Under the pieces are notes generated by a model. The model saw only the letters and a program-made list of their open reading frames with translations. It had not been told where the DNA came from and did not search any database. Shown piece after piece: positions 25,969 through 34,864 of a stretch of DNA of 64,000 bases. The stretch's first letter is position 1, and every line of letters starts with the position of its first letter. The position numbers and the translations under genes are program-made. The stretch comes from Bacillus_AB infantis_B (GTDB lineage Bacteria; Bacillota; Bacilli; Bacillales; Cytobacillaceae): contig NZ_VTER01000007.1 in assembly GCF_008180445.1 (NCBI RefSeq), positions 1 to 64,000 of the forward strand. Direction: 5' to 3'.

Positions 25969-26423
25969 GAAAATCCCGTTATGCAGAACAAAGATTTTCT
26001 TAAAAAAGGCATAAAAGTATGCAGTTTAATTGTATAATTCATCACAGTGCATTTTTGCTGAAAATAGTCTGAAATTAGAAAATTTATGTCAAAAAGGTTG
26101 AAATTATTTAAAATCTGTTATACATTGTGCAACAGACGCAATGTAAAGGCTGCAAAACAGGCTGAAACCGTTTGCTTGTCGAGCCGGCCATGTTTTGCCA
26201 TCCATACATGATGCTATCAGAGATTTGACAAGCCATAGCAGCATGGACAATAATAATGGAATATTTCACCCCCTGCCGGATTGCAGGATGAAGAATATTT
26301 AAATATGAATCTGCAGCTGCCGTGCTTCTGCAGAATATCAACCAAAAATAAATAAAAATCAGCGCCGCCCGCCTACAAAAGACAGCAGGCGGCCAATCTT
26401 ATCCCTCTTAAGGAGGATGTTTA
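25969..26423. other. Gene-free 455-base gap with several inverted repeats before topA
   Basis: No gene is supported. There are five inverted repeats: TACATTG 26121-26127 with CAATGTA 26139-26145; GCTTGTC 26174-26180 with GACAAGC 26227-26233; CCTGC 26272-26276 with GCAGG 26283-26287; TCTGCAG 26310-26316 with CTGCAGA 26328-26334; CCGCCT 26369-26374 with AGGCGG 26387-26392. ATATTTAAATAT at 26295-26306 is a further palindrome. A possible promoter (ATGTCA 26086-26091, TAAAAT 26109-26114) precedes them. No known RNA family was recognised. Confidence 0.5.
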
Positions 26424-28499
26424 ATGGCAGATTATTTAGTGATCGTTGAGTCGCCTGCCAAGGCGAAGACGATTGAAAGATACTTGGGAAAAAAATATAA
26501 AGTAAGAGCATCGATGGGTCATATAAGAGATCTCCCTAAAAGCCAGATGGGCGTTGATGTGGAAAACCGTTTTGAACCAAAATATATCACGATACGCGGC
26601 AAGGGCCCAGTGTTAAAAGAACTTAAAACAGCTGCAAAGAAAGCCAAGAAAATCTATCTCGCAGCTGACCCGGATCGCGAAGGGGAAGCCATAGCCTGGC
26701 ATTTGGCGCACAGCCTGGACATGGATGTCCATTCTGACTGCCGTGTGGTTTTCAATGAAATCACAAAAGATGCCATCAAAGAATCATTTAAAACTCCGCG
26801 GCCGATTAATATGGATCTGGTGGATGCCCAGCAGGCGCGCAGGATCCTGGACAGGCTCGTCGGCTATAATATAAGCCCTTTATTATGGAAGAAAGTAAAA
26901 AAGGGATTGAGTGCCGGAAGGGTGCAGTCCGTGGCAGTCCGGCTGATCATCGACAGGGAAAAGGAAATCAAGGAATTTATCCCTGAAGAATACTGGTCAA
27001 TTGATGGTGAATTCCTGAAAGGAAAGTCTGTGTTCGAAGCGTCCTTCTACAGTGCGCAGGGACAGAAGACGGATTTAAAATCAGAACAGGATGTAAAAGA
27101 GATCCTCGGAATGATGAAGGGGAACAAGTTCACTGTTGCTTCCGTCTCAAAGAAGGAACGGAAACGGAATCCGGCTGCTCCCTTCACAACATCTTCCCTT
27201 CAGCAGGAGGCAGCCAGGAAATTAAATTTCAGGGCCAAGAAAACAATGATGCTTGCCCAGCAGCTGTACGAAGGAATAGATCTTGGATCAGAAGGGACAG
27301 TCGGTCTCATCACCTATATGAGAACAGACTCGACTAGGATCTCTGAAATTGCACAGACCGAGGCGGCAGGCTATATCACTGAGTCTTATGGCAAGGAATA
27401 CCTCCCTGGGGAGAAAAAGAAAGAAACCAAGAAATCCAATGCACAGGATGCGCACGAAGCGATCAGGCCGACAAGCACCCTGCGGGAGCCGGCAAGTCTT
27501 AAAGAGTTTTTATCAAGAGACCAGCTCCGTCTGTATAAACTGATATGGGAACGTTTCGTGGCAAGCCAGATGGCATCCGCAATCATGGATACAATGAGTG
27601 TGGATCTGAAGAACGGGGAAGTTGTCTTCCGGGCAACCGGCTCAAAAGTGAAGTTCCCCGGCTTTATGAAAGTTTATGTCGAAGGCAGCGACGATCAGGC
27701 TGAAGAAAAAGATAATATGCTCCCAGACCTGAAGGAAGGCGATGAGGTCCTGAAAAAGGATATTGAGCCGAAGCAGCATTTCACCCAGCCGCCTCCCCGC
27801 TATACAGAGGCTAGGCTTGTAAAGACGCTGGAAGAGCTCGGGATCGGAAGGCCGTCAACCTTTGCCCCGACACTTGATACAATCCAGAAACGCGGCTATG
27901 TAGCGCTTGATAATAAACGCTTCATCCCTACGGAACTTGGAGAGATAGTCCTGGAACTGATTCTCGAGTTTTTCCCGGAAATATTGGATGTCGAGTTTAC
28001 GGCCAAGATGGAGCAGGATCTTGATGATGTAGAAGACGGCAAAGAAAATTGGAAGAATATCATTGAAGAATTCTACAAAGATTTCGAGAAGCATCTGGAT
28101 AAAGCCGAAAAAGAAATGCAGGAAGTAGAAATAAAGGATGAGCCCGCAGGAGAAGATTGTGAAAAATGCGGACATGAAATGGTTTATAAAATGGGGCGCT
28201 ACGGCAAGTTTATGGCCTGCTCCAATTTCCCTGAATGCAGGAACACAAAAGCGATTGTGAAAGAAATAGGTGTGAAATGCCCGAACTGCAAAGAGGGGAA
28301 TATAATAGAAAGAAAAAGTAAAAAACGCCGCATCTTCTACGGCTGCGACCGGTTCCCGGAATGCGAATTCATCTCTTGGGATAAACCGCTTGCCAGACAG
28401 TGTCCGAAATGCGATAATGTCCTGGTTGAGAAAAAGCTTAAAAAGGGCGTCCAGGTTCAATGCATTGAATGTGACTATAAAGAAGAAAAGCAAGGCTAA
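26424..28499 (+). CDS. topA: DNA topoisomerase I
   Basis: 691 residues. The Toprim domain holds ADPDREGEAIAWH, and the active-site Tyr lies in GLITYMRTDSTRIS. Three C-terminal zinc-ribbon modules are visible from paired CXXC motifs (CEKCG...CSNFPEC, CPNC...CDRFPEC, CPKCD...CIEC). It relaxes negative supercoils, protecting chromosome topology. AAGGAGG precedes ATG 26424. Confidence 0.98.
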   Translation: MADYLVIVESPAKAKTIERYLGKKYKVRASMGHIRDLPKSQMGVDVENRFEPKYITIRGKGPVLKELKTAAKKAKKIYLAADPDREGEAIAWHLAHSLDMDVHSDCRVVFNEITKDAIKESFKTPRPINMDLVDAQQARRILDRLVGYNISPLLWKKVKKGLSAGRVQSVAVRLIIDREKEIKEFIPEEYWSIDGEFLKGKSVFEASFYSAQGQKTDLKSEQDVKEILGMMKGNKFTVASVSKKERKRNPAAPFTTSSLQQEAARKLNFRAKKTMMLAQQLYEGIDLGSEGTVGLITYMRTDSTRISEIAQTEAAGYITESYGKEYLPGEKKKETKKSNAQDAHEAIRPTSTLREPASLKEFLSRDQLRLYKLIWERFVASQMASAIMDTMSVDLKNGEVVFRATGSKVKFPGFMKVYVEGSDDQAEEKDNMLPDLKEGDEVLKKDIEPKQHFTQPPPRYTEARLVKTLEELGIGRPSTFAPTLDTIQKRGYVALDNKRFIPTELGEIVLELILEFFPEILDVEFTAKMEQDLDDVEDGKENWKNIIEEFYKDFEKHLDKAEKEMQEVEIKDEPAGEDCEKCGHEMVYKMGRYGKFMACSNFPECRNTKAIVKEIGVKCPNCKEGNIIERKSKKRRIFYGCDRFPECEFISWDKPLARQCPKCDNVLVEKKLKKGVQVQCIECDYKEEKQG

Positions 28500-28730
28500 G
28501 GGTGGGCTTTATGCTCACTCTTTTCTGTTTCTCGGAAAAATATGGCAGTGTAATGCTTGAAACTTTTTTATTTTTCATACGTATTGTACAATGCAGATTG
28601 GATATGAATGAATGCCGTCCATTTTGGGAACAAAATTAAAGATTGGACAGGCCCTTTAAAAGAGATAAGAAGTCCGGCTGGATCAATAAACCAGTTTAAC
28701 TATTCATAAGTATACCTGGAGGTTCGTAAA

Positions 28731-30038
28731 ATGAAAGAAGCAGCAATCAATGTCATCGGGGCGGGGCTTGCCGGAAGTGAAGCAGCCTGGCAGATCGCGA
28801 AAAGAGGAATGAAAGTAAATTTGTATGAAATGAGGCCTGTTAAACAGACCCCTGCCCATCATACAGATAAATTTGCCGAGCTGGTCTGCAGCAATTCTCT
28901 CCGTGCCAATAACCTGACAAACGCGGTTGGCGTACTGAAAGAGGAAATGAGGATGCTTGACTCTGTTATCATCCATTCGGCTGATGCATGTGCCGTACCG
29001 GCAGGAGGAGCACTGGCAGTCGACCGGCATGAATTCGCCGGAAAGGTAACGGAGCAGGTCAGGAATCATCCTAATGTAACCGTGATGAATGAAGAGGTGA
29101 CTGAAATTCCAGAAGGGATCACTGTCATTGCAACCGGTCCTCTAACGAGTGAGTCACTGTCCAAGCAGCTGAAGGAGCTGACAGGCGAGGATCATTTATA
29201 TTTTTATGATGCTGCAGCGCCTATCATTGAAAAAGACAGCATCAACATGGAAAAGGCTTACCTTAAATCAAGGTATGATAAAGGGGAAGCAGCATATATC
29301 AACTGCCCGATGACAGAAGAAGAATTTGAAACATTCTATAACGCCCTGATCAGTGCCGAGACGGTCCCATTGAAAGAATTCGAAAAAGAGATTTTCTTTG
29401 AAGGATGCATGCCGATCGAGGTTATGGCAAACAGGGGAAAGAAAACCATGCTGTTTGGGCCGATGAAGCCGGTGGGCCTGGAAGACCCGCGGACAGGCAA
29501 GCGCCCGTATGCAGTCGTCCAGCTGAGGCAGGATGATGCTGCAGGAACTCTTTATAATATAGTAGGTTTCCAAACGCATCTGAAATGGGGCCCGCAAAAG
29601 GAAGTGCTGAGGCTGATTCCGGGATTGGAAGAAGCAGAGATTGTACGCTATGGCGTCATGCACCGCAATACTTTCATCAACTCGCCGAAAGTTCTCGAGG
29701 CAACCTATCAATTCAGAAACCGTGACGGCCTGTTCTTTGCCGGGCAGATGACAGGTGTGGAAGGATATGTGGAATCGGCAGCAAGCGGCCTGATCGCAGG
29801 CATCAACGCAGCCAGGCTGGCAGAGGGCAAAGAACTTCTGGAATTCCCTCATGAAACGGCCATCGGCAGCATGGCAAGATATATCACGACAACAAACTCT
29901 AAGAACTTCCAGCCGATGAATGCCAATTTCGGCCTGTTCCCTGAACTGCCTGCCAAGATCAAAGGCAAGCAGGAGCGCAATGAACAGCATGCTAACAGAG
30001 CATTGGAAACAATTCAGAACTTTGTGAAAAATATGTAA
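28731..30038 (+). CDS. trmFO: Methylenetetrahydrofolate-tRNA-(uracil-5-)-methyltransferase
   Basis: 435 residues. The FAD-binding NVIGAGLAGSEAA starts at residue 6, followed by NLYEMRPVKQTPAH. TrmFO (gid) makes m5U54 in tRNA with folate rather than S-adenosylmethionine. TGGAGG precedes ATG 28731. The 231-base gap from topA contains no feature I can support. Confidence 0.97.
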   Translation: MKEAAINVIGAGLAGSEAAWQIAKRGMKVNLYEMRPVKQTPAHHTDKFAELVCSNSLRANNLTNAVGVLKEEMRMLDSVIIHSADACAVPAGGALAVDRHEFAGKVTEQVRNHPNVTVMNEEVTEIPEGITVIATGPLTSESLSKQLKELTGEDHLYFYDAAAPIIEKDSINMEKAYLKSRYDKGEAAYINCPMTEEEFETFYNALISAETVPLKEFEKEIFFEGCMPIEVMANRGKKTMLFGPMKPVGLEDPRTGKRPYAVVQLRQDDAAGTLYNIVGFQTHLKWGPQKEVLRLIPGLEEAEIVRYGVMHRNTFINSPKVLEATYQFRNRDGLFFAGQMTGVEGYVESAASGLIAGINAARLAEGKELLEFPHETAIGSMARYITTTNSKNFQPMNANFGLFPELPAKIKGKQERNEQHANRALETIQNFVKNM

Positions 30039-30044
30039 ATTTTA

Positions 30045-30073
30045 TTGCACGGGCTACTAAATTGTGATACTAT
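30045..30073 (+). promoter_or_regulatory. SigA promoter of the xerC-hslVU-codY operon
   Basis: TTGCAC (30045-30050), 17 bases, then TACTAT (30068-30073), preceded by TG at 30065-30066 as in extended -10 promoters. A perfect inverted repeat covers the spacer and -10 (see next entry). Confidence 0.75.
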
Positions 30074-30081
30074 TTAGTAGC
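30053..30081. promoter_or_regulatory. Inverted repeat over the xerC promoter
   Basis: GCTACTAAAT (30053-30062) and ATTTAGTAGC (30072-30081) form a perfect 10-base repeat with a nine-base spacer that includes most of the -10. It could be an operator. There is no T-run, so a terminator is unlikely. Confidence 0.6.
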
Positions 30082-30100
30082 TCTTGTGAGGTGAATCATT

Positions 30101-31003
30101 ATGAGCCCAAATGTGAACGATTCGTTACAATCATTTATTGAATATTTACAAATAGAAAGAAATTATTCACAATATACTATTGAACACTACCAGCATGATA
30201 TTAAAGAATTTTTCTTGTTCATGTCTGAACAAGCCATTCAATCAGTTATTGATGTTGAATATTTTGATGTCAGGCTTTATTTGACCAAGTTATACGAGCA
30301 AAAGCTTTCCAGGAAATCGGCAGCCCGCAAAATATCCAGTCTCAGAAGCTTTTATAAGTTTCTGGCAAGAGAGAAACTGGCAAATGACAACCCTTTTTCT
30401 GCCGTTTCGCTCCCGAAGCTGGAAAAAAGGCTGCCCGAATTTTTTTATGAAGAAGAACTGAACTGCCTTTTTGAAAGCTGTGAAACAGATAGCCCCCTTG
30501 GAAAAAGGAATAAGGCTCTCCTTGAACTTCTGTATGCCACAGGCATGCGGGTCAGTGAATGCAGCCAGATCAGCCTGAAGGACATCGATATGGCTTTATC
30601 GACTGTGCTGGTGCATGGGAAAGGGCAGAAGGACAGGTATATCCCTTTCGGAAGCTTCGCACAGGATGCTTTGGAGCTATACATAACTGAAGGCAGAAAA
30701 GAACTGTTAACAGGCAGGGAAAGCCACGACAGACTATTTGTCAATTTCCGGGGCGGCCCCCTGACACCGCGGGGCATCCGGGAAATATTAAATAAAATGA
30801 TCCAGAAATCTTCTTTGGAAGGCACTATTCACCCGCACATGCTTCGGCACTCCTTTGCCACGCATCTTTTATCAAATGGTGCTGATATGAGGACTGTACA
30901 GGAGCTCCTGGGGCATGCCTTCCTTTCATCCACCCAGGTATATACACATGTTACAAATGAATATTTGCGCAAGACCTATTTGAACACCCACCCGCGGGCA
31001 TAA
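30101..31003 (+). CDS. xerC: Tyrosine recombinase XerC (CodV)
   Basis: 300 residues with an N-terminal SAM-like core-binding domain and the catalytic set Arg (TGMRVSE), His-Arg (HMLRHSFATHLL), His (LGHAFLS) and nucleophile Tyr (TQVYTH). It resolves chromosome dimers at dif with XerD. GAGGTGAATC precedes ATG 30101. It heads the xerC-hslV-hslU-codY operon, as in B. subtilis. Confidence 0.96.
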   Translation: MSPNVNDSLQSFIEYLQIERNYSQYTIEHYQHDIKEFFLFMSEQAIQSVIDVEYFDVRLYLTKLYEQKLSRKSAARKISSLRSFYKFLAREKLANDNPFSAVSLPKLEKRLPEFFYEEELNCLFESCETDSPLGKRNKALLELLYATGMRVSECSQISLKDIDMALSTVLVHGKGQKDRYIPFGSFAQDALELYITEGRKELLTGRESHDRLFVNFRGGPLTPRGIREILNKMIQKSSLEGTIHPHMLRHSFATHLLSNGADMRTVQELLGHAFLSSTQVYTHVTNEYLRKTYLNTHPRA

Positions 31004-31025
31004 GCTCCAAAAGGAGGAATAATCA

Positions 31026-31568
31026 ATGTCTCAATTTCATGCTACAACTATTTTTGCCGTACAGCATAACGGGAAGTGCGCCATGGCAGGGGATGGCCAG
31101 GTCACATTCGGAAATGCTGTCGTCATGAAGCATACAGCAAGAAAAGTCAGGAAATTGTTCAACGGAAAAGTGATTGCAGGCTTCGCAGGATCGGTGGCGG
31201 ATGCATTCACCCTGTTCGAATTGTTCGAAAGCAGGCTTGAGGAGTATAATGGCAACCTGCAAAGGGCGGCCGTTGAGCTTGCGAAAGAGTGGAGAAGCGA
31301 TAAGGTCCTGAGAAAGCTCGAAGCCATGCTTATCGTCATGAACGAATCAGATCTTCTTCTCATTTCCGGGACCGGGGAAGTGATTGAACCTGATGACGGG
31401 ATATTGGCAATCGGTTCAGGCGGCAATTATGCGCTGGCTGCTGGAAGGTCCCTGAAAAAATATGCGGGGGAACACCTGACAGCAAAGGAAATCGCCAGGT
31501 CATCGCTTGAGGTGGCAGCTGAAATCTGTGTATATACGAACGAAAATATAATAGTGGAAGAGCTGTAG
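31026..31568 (+). CDS. hslV: ATP-dependent protease peptidase subunit HslV (ClpQ)
   Basis: 180 residues. Bacillus ClpQ uses an N-terminal Ser made by removal of Met (MSQFHATTIFAVQH), unlike the Thr of Escherichia HslV, and this sequence follows the Bacillus form. The 12-subunit peptidase pairs with HslU. GGAGGAAT precedes the start. Confidence 0.97.
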   Translation: MSQFHATTIFAVQHNGKCAMAGDGQVTFGNAVVMKHTARKVRKLFNGKVIAGFAGSVADAFTLFELFESRLEEYNGNLQRAAVELAKEWRSDKVLRKLEAMLIVMNESDLLLISGTGEVIEPDDGILAIGSGGNYALAAGRSLKKYAGEHLTAKEIARSSLEVAAEICVYTNENIIVEEL

Positions 31569-31572
31569 AAGG

Positions 31573-31610
31573 CTGCTCCCCCTGCAGCGGATATTCCGTC
31601 CGCGGGGCAG
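31573..31610 (+). other. Strong intergenic hairpin between hslV and hslU
   Basis: CTGC 31573-31576 pairs with GCAG 31607-31610, CCC 31578-31580 with GGG 31604-31606, and GCGG 31587-31590 with CCGC 31600-31603, separated by an internal loop. There is no T-run, so it is unlikely to terminate. It could process the message or change the HslV:HslU ratio. Confidence 0.5.
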
Positions 31611-31680
31611 GCGCCTGAAATTTGAGGCTGACGCCACAGGCTTGATTGTCTTGGCCGGCTAATACAAAGGAGTGCTGAAT

Positions 31681-33087
31681 ATGAGCTTAAGTACAAATTT
31701 AACACCCAGACAAATTGTTGAACGGCTTGACCAATATATCATTGGACAGAAAGATGCAAAGAAAGCAGTGGCAGTTGCGCTAAGGAACCGCTACCGCCGC
31801 GGCCTGCTCGAGGAAGCTATCCGCGATGAAATCAGCCCGAAAAATATCCTGATGATCGGACCGACCGGTGTAGGGAAGACGGAAATTGCCCGCAGGATGG
31901 CTAAGCTTGTCGGTGCTCCATTTGTAAAGGTCGAAGCCACGAAATTTACAGAAGTCGGCTATGTTGGCCGTGATGTAGAATCAATGGTGCGTGATCTGGT
32001 GGAGACATCGGTCCGCCTAGTGAAGGAAGAAAAAATGCAAAGCGTGAAAGAAAGGGCAGAAGAGAATGCGAACCGCCGCATTGTAGATATGCTCGTCCCT
32101 TCAGGCAAAAAAGCTGCTTCCTACAAAAATCCGCTGGAAATGCTGTTTGGCGGCGGAGGCGGCCAGCAGGATCAGGAAAATGAACCAGCGGAGGATTACA
32201 GCCTTACAGAAAAACGGAAGATCGCCAGGGAAAAGCTCGCTATGGGCGAGCTTGAAAATGAATTGATCACCGTCGAGGTCGAAGAGCAGCAGCCGTCCAT
32301 GTTTGATATGCTTCAAGGCTCCGGAATGGAGCAGATGGGCATGAATATGCAGGATGCGCTGAGCGGACTTATGCCAAAGAAAAGGAAGAAGCGGAGGCTG
32401 ACTGTCCGGGAAGCGCGCAAAGTCCTTTCGAATGAAGAAGCACAGAAGCTGATCGATATGGATGAAGTGACCCAGGAGGCTGTCTTCAGGGCAGAGCAGA
32501 GCGGCATCATTTTCATTGACGAAATTGATAAGATCGCCAGCAAATCAAGCGGAGGATCAAATGCCGATGTATCAAGGGAAGGCGTACAGCGTGATATCCT
32601 TCCTATTGTTGAAGGTTCAACGGTCGTTACCAAATACGGCTCTGTCAAAACAGATCATGTCCTTTTCATGGCAGCAGGGGCATTCCATATCGCCAAGCCG
32701 TCTGATTTGATCCCGGAGCTTCAGGGAAGATTCCCGATCCGCGTAGAGCTGACAAAGCTCACAGTCGAAGATTTTTATAAAATTTTGGTTGAGCCTGATA
32801 ATGCACTGACAAAACAATATACTGCATTATTAGAAACAGAAGGTATACAAATTGAATTTTCTGACGATGCTATTCGTAGAATCGCTGAAGTGGCATACGA
32901 GGTTAATCAGAATACAGACAATATCGGCGCAAGAAGACTTCATACAATCCTTGAGAAGCTGCTTGAGGATCTGTCTTTCGAAGCACCGGAAATTTCAATG
33001 GGCAAGGTGACCATCACCCCTCAATATGTTGAGGAGAAACTTGGTGCCATCTCCCGCAATAAAGACCTGAGCCAGTTTATCTTATAG
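31681..33087 (+). CDS. hslU: ATP-dependent protease ATPase subunit HslU (ClpY)
   Basis: 468 residues. Walker A GPTGVGKTE, Walker B IIFIDEIDK, and the I domain near residues 115-240 are present. AAAGGAGTG at 31667-31674 supports ATG 31681; ATG 31672 would sit on the ribosome site. It unfolds proteins and feeds them to HslV. Sequence matches the Bacillus ClpY family closely (EEQQPSMFDMLQGSGMEQMG). Confidence 0.97.
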   Translation: MSLSTNLTPRQIVERLDQYIIGQKDAKKAVAVALRNRYRRGLLEEAIRDEISPKNILMIGPTGVGKTEIARRMAKLVGAPFVKVEATKFTEVGYVGRDVESMVRDLVETSVRLVKEEKMQSVKERAEENANRRIVDMLVPSGKKAASYKNPLEMLFGGGGGQQDQENEPAEDYSLTEKRKIAREKLAMGELENELITVEVEEQQPSMFDMLQGSGMEQMGMNMQDALSGLMPKKRKKRRLTVREARKVLSNEEAQKLIDMDEVTQEAVFRAEQSGIIFIDEIDKIASKSSGGSNADVSREGVQRDILPIVEGSTVVTKYGSVKTDHVLFMAAGAFHIAKPSDLIPELQGRFPIRVELTKLTVEDFYKILVEPDNALTKQYTALLETEGIQIEFSDDAIRRIAEVAYEVNQNTDNIGARRLHTILEKLLEDLSFEAPEISMGKVTITPQYVEEKLGAISRNKDLSQFIL

Positions 33088-33203
33088 TTTTAACAAAAAG
33101 GTGTTAGGGTACAACAAACACATACGTACCAATGCCACTAAGGGATGAACACAGGTTATATCATAGAATAAGCAGTGTGTCACAGCCAATAGGAGGAAGA
33201 ACA

Positions 33204-33983
33204 ATGGATTTATTAACGAAAACAAGAAAAATTAATGCAATGCTGCAGAAAGCTGCGGGAAAACCGGTAAACTTCAAAGAAATGTCCGAGACGCTTAGTG
33301 AAGTGATTGAAGCGAATATCTTTGTGGTAAGCCGCCGCGGAAAGCTTCTTGGCTTTGCAGTAAACCAGCAGATCGAAAATGAGCGCATGAAAAAAATGCT
33401 TGAAGACCGTCAATTCCCTGAAGAATACACCAAGAGCCTGTTCAATATCCAGGAGACTTCTTCAAATCTTGATGTAGAAAGCGATTATACTGCCTTCCCA
33501 GTTGAAAACAAGGAGCTGTTCAAGAACGGTCTGACCACGATCGTACCAATCATCGGGGGCGGAGAGCGCCTAGGTACGCTGATCCTGGCAAGGCTTCAGG
33601 AGCAGTTCCATGACGATGATCTTATTCTTGGCGAATACGGTGCAACAGTTGTCGGTATGGAAATCCTGCGTGAAAAAGCGGAGGAGATCGAAGAAGAAGC
33701 GCGCAGCAAGGCTGTTGTACAAATGGCTATCAGCTCCCTTTCATACAGCGAGCTTGAAGCAATCGAGCATATCTTTGAAGAGCTTAACGGCAAAGAAGGC
33801 CTGCTTGTTGCTTCAAAAATTGCCGACAGAGTCGGAATTACGCGTTCTGTCATCGTAAACGCATTGAGAAAGCTGGAAAGCGCAGGAGTCATTGAATCGC
33901 GTTCACTCGGCATGAAGGGAACATATATTAAAGTCCTGAACGATAAGTTCCTCGTCGAACTGGAAAAACTGAAAACAAGCTGA
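33204..33983 (+). CDS. codY: GTP-sensing global regulator CodY
   Basis: 259 residues, exactly the family length. The GAF domain that binds branched-chain amino acids is N-terminal, and the winged helix-turn-helix is C-terminal (VASKIADRVGITRSVIVNAL). GTP and isoleucine increase its DNA binding, and it represses nutrient-limitation genes, including motility in B. subtilis. AGGAGG lies nine bases before ATG 33204. The flagellar operon follows. Confidence 0.98.
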   Translation: MDLLTKTRKINAMLQKAAGKPVNFKEMSETLSEVIEANIFVVSRRGKLLGFAVNQQIENERMKKMLEDRQFPEEYTKSLFNIQETSSNLDVESDYTAFPVENKELFKNGLTTIVPIIGGGERLGTLILARLQEQFHDDDLILGEYGATVVGMEILREKAEEIEEEARSKAVVQMAISSLSYSELEAIEHIFEELNGKEGLLVASKIADRVGITRSVIVNALRKLESAGVIESRSLGMKGTYIKVLNDKFLVELEKLKTS

Positions 33984-33992
33984 TATATCCCG

Positions 33993-34026
33993 AAAAACCT
34001 GTTTCTGAGGAAACAGGTTTTTTATT
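33993..34026 (+). terminator. Rho-independent terminator after codY
   Basis: AAAACCTGTTTC pairs with GAAACAGGTTTT around TGAG, followed by T-rich sequence. It separates the codY operon from the flagellar operon. Confidence 0.92.
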
Positions 34027-34347
34027 TTGGATTAAAGAGCAATTATTACGGACGTTACAGGAATTTTACATAATTCGTCAGAGAGACTTGGTAAATCATA
34101 GAAATAATATTATATCTTAATAATGATAAAAGTCATATTTTTGCTTAAAGGCGAGAGATATTAATAATAGTTATAGGAAAAAGGAACTAATTGTTCAGCA
34201 GCCTGAATTTTAATAGTAAACCCGCATTCTGTAAGGGAAGAAAGCATGAAGTGGTAAAGCTTTCTGCATAAAAAAGGATTTTGTTCGTTCCAAAGAATGA
34301 AACCTCAAAATAGGACTTATGTATTATTAAATTTAACTTTAACTTCA

Positions 34348-34376
34348 TAGACATATTATTTCAAATTCATTACAAT
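34348..34376 (+). promoter_or_regulatory. SigA promoter candidate for the fla/che operon
   Basis: TAGACA (34348-34353), 17 bases, then TACAAT (34371-34376), 88 bases before flgB. A second TATAAT occurs at 34401-34406 with a poor -35 and a GCCTATAA context that only partly matches SigD. The rest of the gap 34027-34340 is AT-rich with no gene I can support. Confidence 0.6.
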
Positions 34377-34387
34377 AGTGATTAAGA

Positions 34388-34419
34388 TTGAAAATTCGCC
34401 TATAATCATCAATTTTCAA
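34388..34419. promoter_or_regulatory. Inverted repeat around a second -10 in the fla/che promoter region
   Basis: TTGAAAATT (34388-34396) and AATTTTCAA (34411-34419) are perfect complements spaced by 14 bases that include TATAAT. Arms resemble CodY half-sites (AATTTTC/GAAAATT) but in the reverse arrangement, so CodY binding is uncertain. Confidence 0.5.
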
Positions 34420-34463
34420 CAAGAATTAACATTTTTTCTACTTTATGCTGGCAGGTGCTGAAA

Positions 34464-34862
34464 TTGAATATTTTTTCTAATACTATATCGACACTTGAAA
34501 ATTCTTTAAATCAAGCGTCCTTGAAACAAAAGGTCGTCGCGCAGAATATTGCGAATGCAGACACCCCGAACTATAAAGCAAAGGATGTAAGCTTTAAGTC
34601 TGTTCTTCAGTCAGAAATGGCCATGGGCGGGATAGAGGCGAAACGGACGGATGTCCGCCATTACAGCTTTAGTGCTGAAGGCAGCGGGCAGTCTGGAGTC
34701 ATCATCAATAAAAATACGGACTTTACTCATAATGGCAATAATGTGGATATGGATAAAGAAATGTCAGAGCTGGCAGAGAACCAGATATACTATAACGCAC
34801 TGGTTGAGAGGATCAGCGGGAAATTCACGAGTCTTCAGAATGTAATAAGAGGTGGAAGATAA
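34464..34862 (+). CDS. flgB: Flagellar basal body rod protein FlgB
   Basis: 132 residues. TTG 34464 is chosen because AGGTG lies six bases upstream and the product starts MNIFSNTISTLENSL like Bacillus FlgB; a GTG at 34455 lies in that site. NIANADTPNYKAKDV is the shared rod motif. First gene of the long flagellar operon; flgC follows two bases after the stop. Confidence 0.94.
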   Translation: MNIFSNTISTLENSLNQASLKQKVVAQNIANADTPNYKAKDVSFKSVLQSEMAMGGIEAKRTDVRHYSFSAEGSGQSGVIINKNTDFTHNGNNVDMDKEMSELAENQIYYNALVERISGKFTSLQNVIRGGR

Positions 34863-34864
34863 TC

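Noticed and set aside
26108..26341. 77-residue open frame on the - strand in the dprA-topA gap
   Set aside because: No ribosome site or family match was seen, and its region is dominated by inverted repeats.
34398..34406. SigD promoter in front of flgB
   Set aside because: GCCTATAA matches only six of eight -10 bases and no TAAA is at the required distance.
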